DNA of 60,252 nt from CAZEGI01 sp964512105. GTDB lineage: Archaea > Altiarchaeota > Altiarchaeia > IMC4 > CAZEGI01. The stretch is taken from assembly GCA_964512105.1 (NCBI GenBank), contig CAZEGI010000004.1, positions 1-60,252 on the forward strand, given 5' to 3'. Shown in pieces: positions 34,958 through 44,099 of this stretch (positions are counted from its first letter, which is position 1; every line of letters begins with the position of its first letter). Position numbers and translations under genes: made by a program. The notes below the pieces were generated by a model, which did no database searches, was not told the origin of the DNA, and worked only from the letters and a program-made list of their open reading frames with translations.

Positions 34958-35451
34958 TAGATCATCCTCATGATTAAGTCATTAATCTTATCGCCCCTGT
35001 AGCCAAGGACGCCGCCGCTTGAATAGGGCTTCTTTATCCCTTTCCGCTCGAAACCCTTCCTCGGCGGATTTAATCCGAACACGGGCTTTAACCCGGAAAT
35101 ATCCTTGAGTTTTGCCTTTCCTTCGACAAACGACTTTGCAAATTCGTCAATGGATTTGTGCTTGGAGTTCTTTTTTAGGTAATCCTCGGTGAGTGGCTTG
35201 TTTCCGGTGACTCTGCCACGTTCATTCAGCAACTTTTCCAAGATTTCGAGCTTTACTTCGCCCCAGGTCACGTAGTTTTCGATGTGACCCAGCATTCCGC
35301 GATATGCCGGATTGAGGTTTATCACGGTGCAGTTGTTTGCCCTGTTTATGCCCAGCAGTTTCATCGTTGTTTTGACCCGTTCACTAGCATGAACGCTTCC
35401 CCTGACGCGAACCACTGCTATCGCACCCGAGACTTCCTTTTTATTTTTCAT
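34957..35451 (-). CDS. rpl30: 50S ribosomal protein L30 (uL30)
   Basis: 164 aa, the long archaeal-eukaryal form. VVRVRGSVHASERVKTTMKLLGINRANNCTVI and LNPPRKGFERKGIKKPYSSGGVLGYRG match the family. It overlaps the S5 end by 11 nt. Confidence 0.95.
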   Translation of the reverse strand: MKNKKEVSGAIAVVRVRGSVHASERVKTTMKLLGINRANNCTVINLNPAYRGMLGHIENYVTWGEVKLEILEKLLNERGRVTGNKPLTEDYLKKNSKHKSIDEFAKSFVEGKAKLKDISGLKPVFGLNPPRKGFERKGIKKPYSSGGVLGYRGDKINDLIMRMI

Positions 35452-36289
35452 TTGAGCCTGAACCCTTCATTACTGCAAGATTCTTTATATCCCTGTCCTT
35501 CACCTTTATGTAGTTTGTATTCACCAGTGCGTCAATCAGAGCATGCGCGAGGTTTAGGGTTGTTCTCGTGTGACCATCCGAAGAAACCCACGCGTCCGTT
35601 AATCCTGCCAATGATAATACTTTTTTTCCTGTGTCGTTTGCAACCAGGCCGACGCCGCTCGGTGCCGGCATTATTGCTATGTGCACGCTGCCGTATCTTC
35701 CGCCAACCTTGAACGGAACCGTGTGCGGTTTGCCGCAGTTGCACTCCCAGCTGCCGCATCCCCTCTTGATTTCACACACATTCAACTTGGCGCGCTCTAT
35801 GGCTTTTCTTATAGTTGGTCCAGCCTCCTTGCCTTTCGCCTCCCCTATACCGACGTAACCGTTCTTGTTGCCGATGACCGCCACTATACGAAACTTCATC
35901 CTCCTTCCGGAATCCGTGACCCTCTGGACCCTGCCGACGTCTATTATCTCTTCCTCAAGGTCAGGGAGCAGCGAGTCAACAATCTCCACCTCCTTGATTG
36001 GAATGCCCATCGCCAGAACGTCGGATAATGATTTAACTTCGCCCTTCCGGACCATTTCGCCGAGTTTCGTCCGGGGTGCCCACATCGCGAGTTCCTTTTC
36101 GCGCAGCTCGCGTTCAATTTCCTCATCCATGGCTCCGGGCTCGCCTGCAAGCTCCTTGGCGACTTTGTCCTTCGGTTTTTCTGGCTCTTCCTTTCCGACC
36201 AAAAGGTCAACTACCGGCTCCTCAGCTGTTTCCTCTTCGGCCTCTGTCTCGGGCATTGCCTTTTTTGCATCTTTCTTTTTTGGACTCAT
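35441..36289 (-). CDS. rps5: 30S ribosomal protein S5 (uS5) with acidic N-terminal extension
   Basis: 282 aa, about 65 longer than typical archaeal S5. The core from WAPRTKLGEMVRKGEVKSL onward is standard (GRRMKFRIVAVIGNKNGYVGIG; NLAHALIDALVNTNY). The first ~60 residues are Glu/Pro/Lys-rich and low complexity. Its start overlaps the L18 end by 4 nt. Confidence 0.95.
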   Translation of the reverse strand: MSPKKKDAKKAMPETEAEEETAEEPVVDLLVGKEEPEKPKDKVAKELAGEPGAMDEEIERELREKELAMWAPRTKLGEMVRKGEVKSLSDVLAMGIPIKEVEIVDSLLPDLEEEIIDVGRVQRVTDSGRRMKFRIVAVIGNKNGYVGIGEAKGKEAGPTIRKAIERAKLNVCEIKRGCGSWECNCGKPHTVPFKVGGRYGSVHIAIMPAPSGVGLVANDTGKKVLSLAGLTDAWVSSDGHTRTTLNLAHALIDALVNTNYIKVKDRDIKNLAVMKGSGSNEK

Positions 36290-36807
36290 TTTTGGCTTTC
36301 TATTTTTGATTTGATCTCATCAAAGTTTTTTGTAATGTCCTTTTTGTCGCTGAAATGTTTTGCTATATGCTCGCCTTTAATCCGCTCCGGACTTGGAATT
36401 ATTTTTTCATCGTGCGGAACTGAAACGCCGGCATCGCATGCCCCCTTCATCGCAGCATACAACCTCCGCTCCTTGGTTGATTTGTACAGGCCAAGGTCGA
36501 GAATGGCGTCCTTTACGCCTTTTGATTTCACGCGCATCCCGCACAGGAAACCAGTAAGATAAGCTGCGGGGGTGTTCGAGGTTGCATATTTCCAGCCAAA
36601 TTTCTTCAGCTCCTGCGAGTGTGCCGATGCCAGGATTACATCGCCGTCCGCTTTGTAATCCACGAGCTGGACACGAACGTGCCTGTTGGATTCCCTCACA
36701 ACCAGGCGCGTTTTCCTCGACTTGAGAAGTTCCCTGCGTTTCTGGTAGTCTGTTTTTTCCTGACGTTTTCTTTTGAAACCGACAACGTATCTTGGACCAG
36801 TCGCCAT
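36286..36807 (-). CDS. rpl18: 50S ribosomal protein L18 (uL18)
   Basis: 173 aa. 5S rRNA-binding protein. TDYQKRRELLKSRKTRLVVRESNRHVRVQLVDY and GDVILASAHSQELKKFGWKY are characteristic of the archaeal form. Coupled to eL19 and S5. Confidence 0.95.
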   Translation of the reverse strand: MATGPRYVVGFKRKRQEKTDYQKRRELLKSRKTRLVVRESNRHVRVQLVDYKADGDVILASAHSQELKKFGWKYATSNTPAAYLTGFLCGMRVKSKGVKDAILDLGLYKSTKERRLYAAMKGACDAGVSVPHDEKIIPSPERIKGEHIAKHFSDKKDITKNFDEIKSKIESQK

Positions 36808-36808
36808 T

Positions 36809-37243
36809 TTACATTCTCTCTATGTACTCCCTCAGGTGTCTTCGGCTGTGGAAGAAGCCGCCACTCGCCCGCCTGTACAGTTTTCTGTATATCTTGCCGC
36901 TAATCTTCTTTTCCTTTTTGAGTTTTTTCAGCTCGTCCCTTATCGCCCTTATCCTACTCTCCCACGCCTTCTTTCGCGGCGTTCTTGCCATTTTCCTGCC
37001 AGTCCTGCCGCCGTGGCCCTTCCGCCTGCCCTTCTCCTTCGCTGCTTTAATCCTCTTTATCCGGCCCTTGCTTAATCCTCTTTTCGGCAACGCGTATATG
37101 GCCCCGTTTTTTATCAGGGAGCGAATGTCGTCGCGCGTTATCGCCTCGGCCACCTTCTCCAGGTTTTCGGGATTTATTCTGACCCGGTTCATCCCGACCT
37201 TCATGATCCTTGATGCGATCTGTTTCTGGCTTGTAAGATTCAT
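36809..37243 (-). CDS. rpl19e: 50S ribosomal protein L19e (eL19)
   Basis: 144 aa. The N-terminus LTSQKQIASRIMKVGMNRVRINPE and the basic KGRRKGHGGRTGRKMAR region are diagnostic; the protein is absent from bacteria. It overlaps the L32e stop by 1 nt. Confidence 0.95.
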   Translation of the reverse strand: MNLTSQKQIASRIMKVGMNRVRINPENLEKVAEAITRDDIRSLIKNGAIYALPKRGLSKGRIKRIKAAKEKGRRKGHGGRTGRKMARTPRKKAWESRIRAIRDELKKLKKEKKISGKIYRKLYRRASGGFFHSRRHLREYIERM

Positions 37244-37908
37244 CAGACCTCACCCTTTCTCGGATTGATTATGGTTAAACCTGCGGTGTTGGCTGCCTTT
37301 ATTATCTCGTTTCTTTTCTTTCTTCCAACGTTTCCCGCGATTATTACTACGTGTTTTTTCGGATCAATTCCCTTCAGTTCTTTGGGGTTGCTGACCCGCA
37401 CTGTAATGCGGTCACCAACGAGACCTCGCACCGTTTCCGGTTGTTTGTATCCGATTGACGGAACAGCAGCTTTACCGCGCTTTTTCTCAAGCCTCTTGCT
37501 GTCTATGCCGACCGGTTTTCTCCATTTGTCTTTCATCCTCGGAATCTTGTACAATTCCGTCCGTATAAAGCGCGGCTTCTTTTTGGCTCTTTTTCGCTCG
37601 GCGATTTTATGAAACTTTATTTTTGCAATTTCCTTAGGCTTTCTTACCTTTTCCTTTGGTTTCTCGGTTTCTTTCGGTTTTTCTGTTTTTTCCTTTTTTG
37701 CGGGCTCTTTTGTTTTTTCCTTTGGCTTTTCCTTGACTTCCTCTGTTTTGGGTTTTTCTGTTTTTTCTTTCGGTTCTGGTTTCGCAACTTCTTTGAGTTC
37801 GGGCTTCACAACTTTTGTTTCAACTTCCTCCTTCGGCTTTGCTTTCTGAGTGCCCCGTATTATTTTTGTCTGTCCCGACTCCCCTCTTACGATTTTTGTT
37901 TCTGACAT
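37243..37908 (-). CDS. rpl32e: 50S ribosomal protein L32e (eL32) with Lys/Glu/Pro extension
   Basis: 221 aa. The eL32 core starts near residue 105 (KKKPRFIRTELYKIPRMKDKWRKPVGIDSKRLEK) and ends TAGLTIINPRKGEV. The first ~95 residues are a low-complexity repeat of K, E, P and T, unusual in length and probably disordered. Confidence 0.93.
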   Translation of the reverse strand: MSETKIVRGESGQTKIIRGTQKAKPKEEVETKVVKPELKEVAKPEPKEKTEKPKTEEVKEKPKEKTKEPAKKEKTEKPKETEKPKEKVRKPKEIAKIKFHKIAERKRAKKKPRFIRTELYKIPRMKDKWRKPVGIDSKRLEKKRGKAAVPSIGYKQPETVRGLVGDRITVRVSNPKELKGIDPKKHVVIIAGNVGRKKRNEIIKAANTAGLTIINPRKGEV

Positions 37909-37909
37909 C

Positions 37910-38458
37910 TTACGCTATCGGAACGCCGTCCTTCTCGACCAGGTAGATACCGTCCTGAAAAACCCGGTGGTCGCGGTCCTTTATCCGGGTTGTCTGTTCG
38001 ATGTTCGCTGCCGTTTGGGCAACATCCTCCTTTGAGATTCCGGTTACCAGAACGTCGCGCCCCTTCACCTCGACCTTGACGCCGTTCAGGATTGCCGCCC
38101 TTCGCGGAAATTTTTCACCCATGAAGTTGTCTATGACCAACTCGCTGCCCTGGGCCTTCGGGCTCATCGGGAAATGCGTGTAGACAATCTTCAGCTTGTA
38201 GGTTATTCCGTCGGAAACCCCGTGGAACATGTTTTTTATGTGGGTTCTTATCGTGCACAGGAGCGCCTTGTCCGCCCTTCTCGCAGATTTTGTTTTGAGT
38301 ACAACACGGTTATCCTTCTTGTCTATTTTTACTCTTGGATTGAATTCCCGTGTAAATTTCCCCTTTGGTCCGCTCACACTGACCCGGTTCTTTTCAACCT
38401 CGATGCTTGTTCCCTGAGGAATCTCGAGCTCTAAATGCGTGTCTTTGGTTTTTTTCAT
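37910..38458 (-). CDS. rpl6: 50S ribosomal protein L6 (uL6)
   Basis: 182 aa from the ATG at 38458, directly after the S8 stop. A longer frame to 38503 would overlap S8. IPQGTSIEVEKNRVSVSGPKGKFTREF and FPMSPKAQGSELVIDNFMGEKFPRRA are typical of archaeal L6. Confidence 0.95.
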   Translation of the reverse strand: MKKTKDTHLELEIPQGTSIEVEKNRVSVSGPKGKFTREFNPRVKIDKKDNRVVLKTKSARRADKALLCTIRTHIKNMFHGVSDGITYKLKIVYTHFPMSPKAQGSELVIDNFMGEKFPRRAAILNGVKVEVKGRDVLVTGISKEDVAQTAANIEQTTRIKDRDHRVFQDGIYLVEKDGVPIA

Positions 38459-38459
38459 T

Positions 38460-38849
38460 TCAGTAGATGTACGCAAGCAGCCTGCCGCCGAGGTTTTTCT
38501 CATTCGCCTCCCGGTGGCTCAGAACGCCCTTTGGTGTGCTTACAACAAGAATTCCGAAACCCTTTGCGGGAAGGAACCGCTCCTCCCATTTTTTGAATTC
38601 CGCACGCTTTACGGGAAATCTTGGCTTTATAATCCCGCAGTCGTTTATCTGCTTTATGAGTTTTATCCTGATGCTGCCGCCGCGGCCATCGTCCGACAGC
38701 TCGAACTCGCCTATGTAACCTTCCTTCTGGAAGACCCGAAGCACCTCAACCAGCAATTTCGAAACCGGATGCAAAATGCACTCGGACTTGCCAATGCGCT
38801 CGTGGTTCTTGAGATTGGATATCGCGTCGTTAAGTAAGTCGTGCCTCAT
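38460..38849 (-). CDS. rps8: 30S ribosomal protein S8 (uS8)
   Basis: 129 aa. LLNDAISNLKNHERIGKSECIL and the C-terminal GFGILVVSTPKGVLSHREANEKNLGGRLLAYIY are characteristic. It follows S12 by 7 nt; L5 and S14, which normally precede S8, are absent. Confidence 0.95.
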   Translation of the reverse strand: MRHDLLNDAISNLKNHERIGKSECILHPVSKLLVEVLRVFQKEGYIGEFELSDDGRGGSIRIKLIKQINDCGIIKPRFPVKRAEFKKWEERFLPAKGFGILVVSTPKGVLSHREANEKNLGGRLLAYIY

Positions 38850-38856
38850 TTTTCAC

Positions 38857-39285
38857 TTATCTCTGCGGTTTTTCTTTTCTGCCGTGCACCAGCTCGTCAA
38901 GAGAAACGCCGTTCACCTGTATCACCTTGTATCGCACACCAGACAGGTCGCCCATCGAGCGGCCCTTTCTCCCGCCGATGCCCTCAATAAGAACCTCGTC
39001 GTGCTCGTTTATGAAGGTTACGGCACGATTGCCAACGCAGAATGCTGTTGCCTGCCTGCCGTTTTTTATGAGCTGGACCCTGACGCACTTCCGGATTGCG
39101 GAGTTCGGCTGCTTCGCCTCTATTCCCACCTTCTCGAGAACTATTCCGCGGCCTTGGGGAGAGCCCTCGAGCGGGTCGTGTTTTTTCTTAAGGTCGAGAA
39201 CACGCCTGCTGTAATCTGCCTTGCTCCATCTAAACTTTTGCCTGCGTTGCCTTAGTTTCTTTGCTGAAAATTCTCCCATTCCCAT
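38857..39285 (-). CDS. rps12: 30S ribosomal protein S12 (uS12)
   Basis: 142 aa from ATG 39285 (ATG 39279 is also possible); a GTG frame to 39315 is not supported by the family. KFRWSKADYSRRVLDLKKKHDPLEG and VGIEAKQPNSAIRKCVRVQLIKNG form the decoding-centre protein core. It leads directly into S8-L6 rather than S7 and EF-1A. Confidence 0.95.
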   Translation of the reverse strand: MGMGEFSAKKLRQRRQKFRWSKADYSRRVLDLKKKHDPLEGSPQGRGIVLEKVGIEAKQPNSAIRKCVRVQLIKNGRQATAFCVGNRAVTFINEHDEVLIEGIGGRKGRSMGDLSGVRYKVIQVNGVSLDELVHGRKEKPQR

Positions 39286-39410
39286 TTTGTGATAGCAAAA
39301 TAAGTAGCATGACACACAGAAAATGTGTGAAATATAGATATGCGCACGCTCGTTTAAAAGCGTGTGGTGAGGCGTTTTCCTGCGAATGCAGAATACCTAA
39401 TTGGAAGTCC

Positions 39411-39420
39411 TTTTATAAAT
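39411..39420 (+). promoter_or_regulatory. TATA box of the inserted gene at 39442
   Basis: TTTTATAAAT is centred 26 nt before the ATG, the classic spacing for a leaderless archaeal transcript. Confidence 0.65.
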
Positions 39421-39441
39421 ACCAAAATGCCCTAAAGTGTT

Positions 39442-39879
39442 ATGAATAAAATGGCAACGATAACAAAAACCACCGGGCCGGACATTGGAAAACTGAAGGA
39501 TGTTGATGAAATATCCGGGTCGGATGCTCAGGAGTTAACCGACCTACGACTTATTCTTGAGGCAGACTGGGCAGTTTCCAAGCACGAAGCACAACAACGT
39601 GGAGATTCGGATACTGTACGGGTGTTGGATGAATGCCATCCCAAGATGGGGAGAGCTATTTCCGCGGGAACTGAAACACGGCTTCTGGAGAATATCCGTG
39701 GATTGGACGACATGTCTAAGGCCATGATAACGACGGTGATAATGGCTGCAAGAGAAAACCCTGAGCGCGTTATGAGCATGATAGATACGGCAACAGGGTT
39801 AACCGGTAAGGAAATCCGAGTAAAGGTAGGACTGCGCGGTCCGCTGATGGGCAAGATATTGAAAGCCTGTCAAGAATAG
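39442..39879 (+). CDS. Unknown protein inserted between nusA-like and rps12
   Basis: 145 aa, opposite in strand to every neighbour from secY to rpoH. Mostly helical, no Cys-rich or membrane segment, no family recognised. The C-terminal half (MSKAMITTVIMAARENPERVMSMIDTATGLTGKEIRVKVGL) looks globular. It has its own leaderless promoter. Its position breaks the usual nusA-rps12 linkage, so it is probably an insertion. Confidence 0.7.
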   Translation: MNKMATITKTTGPDIGKLKDVDEISGSDAQELTDLRLILEADWAVSKHEAQQRGDSDTVRVLDECHPKMGRAISAGTETRLLENIRGLDDMSKAMITTVIMAARENPERVMSMIDTATGLTGKEIRVKVGLRGPLMGKILKACQE

Positions 39880-39888
39880 CAAAAGAAT

Positions 39889-40320
39889 TCAGTTAACCTT
39901 AACGTTTATGTCGTCAATCCCGTAGTGACGCTTCGCAAGTTTCTTTGCGATTTTTATGCGGTTGCCCTCTGAACCTATAACCCACTTCCTGTCCTTTTTA
40001 TCAATTTCTATCACAAGGGTGTTTCCCTGCTCGGTTTTCTGGGTGCGGGATTTTTTTATTTTTACGGGACGGAAAACGTTTTTTACGAAATCCTCAAGGT
40101 TTTCGGAAGATTCCATGACAATTATGCTTTTGCCCATGGCCTTCCTTACCCGCTCTATGTTCGCCCCGTTCTTGCCGATTGCCAACCCCATGTCCCCTTT
40201 CTTGACCAGAAAACCCATGACAGAATCCTCCTGAACGCAGTCGGTTATGCTGGCTCCGGTAAGAGTTTCGAACATGGTTATGTACTTTATGTCGTCTGAG
40301 TCCAGGCGTATCTTACTCAT
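39889..40320 (-). CDS. nusA: NusA-like KH-domain transcription factor
   Basis: 143 aa, the short archaeal form with two KH domains and no S1 or N-terminal RNAP-binding domain. Motifs: VKKGDMGLAIGKNGANIERVRKAMGKSI and KKDRKWVIGSEGNRIKIAKKLAKRHYGI. It follows eL30 in the RNA polymerase operon, as in other archaea. Confidence 0.93.
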   Translation of the reverse strand: MSKIRLDSDDIKYITMFETLTGASITDCVQEDSVMGFLVKKGDMGLAIGKNGANIERVRKAMGKSIIVMESSENLEDFVKNVFRPVKIKKSRTQKTEQGNTLVIEIDKKDRKWVIGSEGNRIKIAKKLAKRHYGIDDINVKVN

Positions 40321-40618
40321 TTTTTACCAGTTCCAGAATCTTGCTGTCCCCCTCGTTCAGGATGGCCAGGCACGAAATCGGGAAGGGTTTAGCACAGATT
40401 TCGCCGAGCTGAACGCTCGTGGCTTTTATTATCCTTGAGGGAACGTTTGCGAGCTGGCAGTAGTACAGCAGGCACTCTTTGGTTTCGCGGTCGCACGAGT
40501 TGCACAACACCACGGCCTTCGGTCCTCCAAGCAGCAGTGTGTGCACAACATTCTTCGAGCCGAGCACAACCTTCCCGGTTTTTACAACCGCATGAAGTTC
40601 CTCGTTTATATCTGCCAT
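40313..40618 (-). CDS. rpl30e: 50S ribosomal protein L30e (eL30)
   Basis: 101 aa of the L7Ae/L30e fold: VVKTGKVVLGSKNVVHTLLLGGPKAVVLCNSCD. It lies between rpoA and nusA, the normal archaeal site. It starts directly after the rpoA stop and overlaps nusA by 8 nt. Confidence 0.93.
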   Translation of the reverse strand: MADINEELHAVVKTGKVVLGSKNVVHTLLLGGPKAVVLCNSCDRETKECLLYYCQLANVPSRIIKATSVQLGEICAKPFPISCLAILNEGDSKILELVKNE

Positions 40619-40619
40619 T

Positions 40620-43600
40620 TTATTTCTTACCTATTGCTCCTGGTCTTATCGCGAGTTTCACGGTTCCTGTCCCGACCGGAACCGGCTGCCCCACGATTAT
40701 GTTTTCCGCAACGCTCGCAAGTTTCTCCTGCTCGCCGTACAGCGCCGCGTTGAGTATGTGTTTTTCCGTTTCCTCGAACGCCGCCCTCGCAAGTACTGAA
40801 CCTTTACTTCCAGATATGCCCTGCCTTCCAACCGCCTGCAGGTCTCCGGTGACGGTCATCCTGTCGGCCACGAGCATTATGTGCCTGACATCAACCTCGA
40901 GATGCTGGTCCTCCAGAACGTTCATCGCCTCACGTATTATTGCGTTCCTCGCGGCCTCCACGCCCAGCGTTTCGCGGATTTGCGAGATGTCGTTCGTTGT
41001 CGTTCTGTATTTGTCCACGCCTTTCAGACCAAATACGGCTTTTAGGTTTGAACCTTCCGTGTATATCACGTATTCCTCGCCCTGGCGCCTCACGAAGGCC
41101 CTCTTGACGTCCTTGATGCCTGCGACGCGCTTTCTTTCGAGTTTGCTCAGGACCTTTTTCAGCTCGAGCAGGGATTTTTTCTTTATGACGAACTTCTGGC
41201 CCCTCTTTTCTGCCTTGAACTTTTCAAGGATTTTTATAGCCTCCTCGTTTTCCGTTTTTACGATGATCTCCTTGTTGGACATGTCCACCTCGATATCCGA
41301 AACGTCCTTCAGGAAAACTTCGTTAAACTGGTTTGCCACTTCGGTTGCCTTTTCCTTGGTTGACCTATGGTTCTCGTCAAGGTAAACAACCATCATCGAA
41401 TTCTTTGGCGAACGTTTTGCGTCTATTATCTCGATTAGTCTCGGCAGGCCCATGGGCACGCTGAGTTCTGCAACGCCCGCGTAGTGGAACGTTCTGAGCG
41501 TCATCTGCGTTCCGGGTTCGCCGATGCTCTGCGCCGCTACCGTACCGACCGCCTCGCCGGGGTCGACAAGCGCACCCTCCTCGTCCGTTGTTTGATAGTT
41601 CTTCTTCATCGGGTCAACGCCGTCTTCACCATACTTGAACTGAATGACTAAACCGCCATCGCCCCTCACGCTACAATCGTTGTACACCACGAGGTCCTGA
41701 AGCGCGTTTATAAGCCTGCGTTGCATGTAACCGCTTCTTCCAGTTCTTATCGCTGTGTCAACCAAACTTTCCCTTCCGCCCATGGAGTGGAAGAAGTATT
41801 CCGATGGTTTTAAACCCTTCTTGAAACTTGATTTAACAAAGCCGTTCGCTTCCGCGCTGACATCGTGTTTCTTGAAGCAGGACAGCGTGCGATACTGATA
41901 ACCACGCTGGACCCTCTGTCCACGAACAGCCTGTTGCCCTACAGTTCCCGCTATCTGCGTAAGGTTGAGCATGCTTCCGCGCGCTCCGGTTCTCGCCATT
42001 ACCACCGAGCTGTTTTCACCAACATCGGTCGCTGCTATCCTACCCGCGGCTGTTCTTGACCGCCCGAGCTCCGCCATTACATGGTCCTCGAGCGATTCGT
42101 CAATGGATTTTCCGGGGATTATTTTAAGGTCACCGCTGGCGCGCATCTTTATGAGTTCGTTAATCCTCGATTCCGTTTCTTTCAGCAGTTTCTTTATCTC
42201 CTCCTCGGCCTTTGCGGACAAGTCGCCTTCGTCTATCCCGACGCTAAAGCCGTATCGCATTATCGTCCTTATGCCGAGTATCGTTGACTTGTCGATGAAA
42301 TCGCGGGCAGCGTCCGGCCCGTATCTCGTGAATATCTCGTTGAGCAGTGTTCCGGACAATCCCTCAGAATCGATTATGCCCGAAATGAGTTTTCCGTCTT
42401 TTATAACGACGTAGGAATCGTACTGGCACTTCTCTTTTTTGCATTCGGGACACTTTCTGCAAAGCTTTGCCTTGTACACGAGGTTGAGGTCCTTCGGCAA
42501 CAGAAGTTGGAATATCTCCTTGCCTGTGAATTTCTCGCCCTTCGGTAATTTCACCACACCCCCTACCACCTTTAAAGCCTCGTCGCGCTTTAGCACGGTA
42601 TCGTCTTTTGTGAGGTAATATGTCCCAGTAACATGGTCGTGCCTGCCGCCGACAATCGGTTTTCCGAATCTCGGTGAGATTATGTTCCTACGAACCTTCA
42701 TCAGTATTTCGGCTTCTGCAAGCGCTTCCTCGGACTGTGGAACATGAAGGTTCATCTCATCGCCGTCGAAGTCCGCGTTGTAAGGGGCGCAGACCGCGGT
42801 GTTTATGCGGAACGTGTTGCCCGGCAGAATCCTGACCGCATGGCACATCATCGAGATTCTGTGAAGCGAAGGCTGCCTGTTGAAGATGACAAGGTCGCCA
42901 TCGCGAAGGTGTCTTTCAACGACATCCCCGACCACTAAGCTTTTTGCAATCTCCTCCTTGGTTTCGTCAAGGATACGTTTCCTGAATCCTGCACTTATGA
43001 CATTTCTCGCACCGGGATGTTTGTGCGGCCCGTTCAGGATTGTTTCCCTGAGCGTTTTTATGTTGTCTTCATTGACCTCCTCCGGAACCGTCAGCTCGAC
43101 AGCAACCGCCACGGGAATTCCCACTTCATCTATGCTTATGTTCGGATCGGGCCCTACAACTGTCCTTGCAGAAAAGTTGACCCTCTTTCCGGAAAGGTTG
43201 TTTCTGAACCTTCCTTCCTTGCCCTTCAGTCTCTGCGCGATGGTTTTTAACGGCCTTCCGGAGCGGTGCCTTGCAGGCGGAACACCGGTAATCGCATTGT
43301 CAAAGTAGGTTGCAACGTGATACTGAAGCAGATCCCAGAGGTCTTCGATGATGAGTTGCGGCGCCCCGGAGTTTATGTTTTCCTCGAGGCGCTGGTTTAT
43401 TCGCAGTATGTCCACAAGTTTGTGCGTCAAATCGTCCTCGCTCCGGTCCGCGGATTCAAGGGTTATTGACGGCCGCGTGGTTATCGGCAGGACAGGAATT
43501 GATTCGAGAATGAGCCATTCGGGTCGTATTTTAAAGTTCAGAAGTTCGAGGTCTGCATCGGTTATTTTTTCAAACCTTTCCTTTATGTCCGTAACCAGGA

Positions 43601-44099
43601 TGTTGTTCTCGCCCTCGTAGTACGAATACGGCCTGACAAATTTTACCTTGACCTGCTTTTCGCCGCAGTGCGGACACTTTTGATTGTTGTTCGAAACCTT
43701 TATGGCCCTGTTCCATATCAGCTCGACCACGTCCTCTGTGCGCTCGAGTTTTTTGTATTTTTCAATGTCATCGGGTTTCAACAGTATTCTGCTGCATGCC
43801 CTGCATGTCCCCCGTATGAGGTTGAATATCTCGCGCGCGTATCCCACATGGATGACCGGGCGCGTCAGTTGTATATGGCCGAAGTGGCCGTAGCACTCGC
43901 CCAATCTTCCGCCGCATGTCTTGCACCTTATCCCCGGGTCGATAACGCCCAGCCGCGGATCCATCAACCCGCCGTCGATAGGGTAACCATCATCATCGTA
44001 GGTGTTCGGGTCGTGTATTTTCGCAACCGAAAGTTTCTGCACCATTCGCGGCGAAAAAATCCCGAACTCCATATGGTCGATTTTCTTTTGTACTATCAT
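40620..44099 (-). CDS. rpoA: DNA-directed RNA polymerase subunit A, A' and A'' fused
   Basis: 1159 aa from ATG 44099 (a GTG at 44120 would add 7 residues but lies in duplicated flank). Both halves are in one frame: the A' catalytic loop NADFDGDEMNLHVPQSEEA and zinc CKTCGGRLGECYGHFGHIQL, and the A''-type GEAVGTVAAQSIGEPGTQMTLRTFHYAGV and C-terminal ASVAENIIVGQPVPVGTG. Most euryarchaea split these into rpoA1 and rpoA2. The combination here with a split rpoB is notable. A second zinc site is CRKCPECKKEKC. Confidence 0.97.
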   Translation of the reverse strand: MIVQKKIDHMEFGIFSPRMVQKLSVAKIHDPNTYDDDGYPIDGGLMDPRLGVIDPGIRCKTCGGRLGECYGHFGHIQLTRPVIHVGYAREIFNLIRGTCRACSRILLKPDDIEKYKKLERTEDVVELIWNRAIKVSNNNQKCPHCGEKQVKVKFVRPYSYYEGENNILVTDIKERFEKITDADLELLNFKIRPEWLILESIPVLPITTRPSITLESADRSEDDLTHKLVDILRINQRLEENINSGAPQLIIEDLWDLLQYHVATYFDNAITGVPPARHRSGRPLKTIAQRLKGKEGRFRNNLSGKRVNFSARTVVGPDPNISIDEVGIPVAVAVELTVPEEVNEDNIKTLRETILNGPHKHPGARNVISAGFRKRILDETKEEIAKSLVVGDVVERHLRDGDLVIFNRQPSLHRISMMCHAVRILPGNTFRINTAVCAPYNADFDGDEMNLHVPQSEEALAEAEILMKVRRNIISPRFGKPIVGGRHDHVTGTYYLTKDDTVLKRDEALKVVGGVVKLPKGEKFTGKEIFQLLLPKDLNLVYKAKLCRKCPECKKEKCQYDSYVVIKDGKLISGIIDSEGLSGTLLNEIFTRYGPDAARDFIDKSTILGIRTIMRYGFSVGIDEGDLSAKAEEEIKKLLKETESRINELIKMRASGDLKIIPGKSIDESLEDHVMAELGRSRTAAGRIAATDVGENSSVVMARTGARGSMLNLTQIAGTVGQQAVRGQRVQRGYQYRTLSCFKKHDVSAEANGFVKSSFKKGLKPSEYFFHSMGGRESLVDTAIRTGRSGYMQRRLINALQDLVVYNDCSVRGDGGLVIQFKYGEDGVDPMKKNYQTTDEEGALVDPGEAVGTVAAQSIGEPGTQMTLRTFHYAGVAELSVPMGLPRLIEIIDAKRSPKNSMMVVYLDENHRSTKEKATEVANQFNEVFLKDVSDIEVDMSNKEIIVKTENEEAIKILEKFKAEKRGQKFVIKKKSLLELKKVLSKLERKRVAGIKDVKRAFVRRQGEEYVIYTEGSNLKAVFGLKGVDKYRTTTNDISQIRETLGVEAARNAIIREAMNVLEDQHLEVDVRHIMLVADRMTVTGDLQAVGRQGISGSKGSVLARAAFEETEKHILNAALYGEQEKLASVAENIIVGQPVPVGTGTVKLAIRPGAIGKK

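Noticed and set aside
39286..39441. Spacer between S12 and the inserted gene considered as a tRNA or small RNA
   Set aside because: Has a weak CACGCT/AGCGTG pairing but no cloverleaf, T-loop or other RNA-family signature; explained as divergent promoters.
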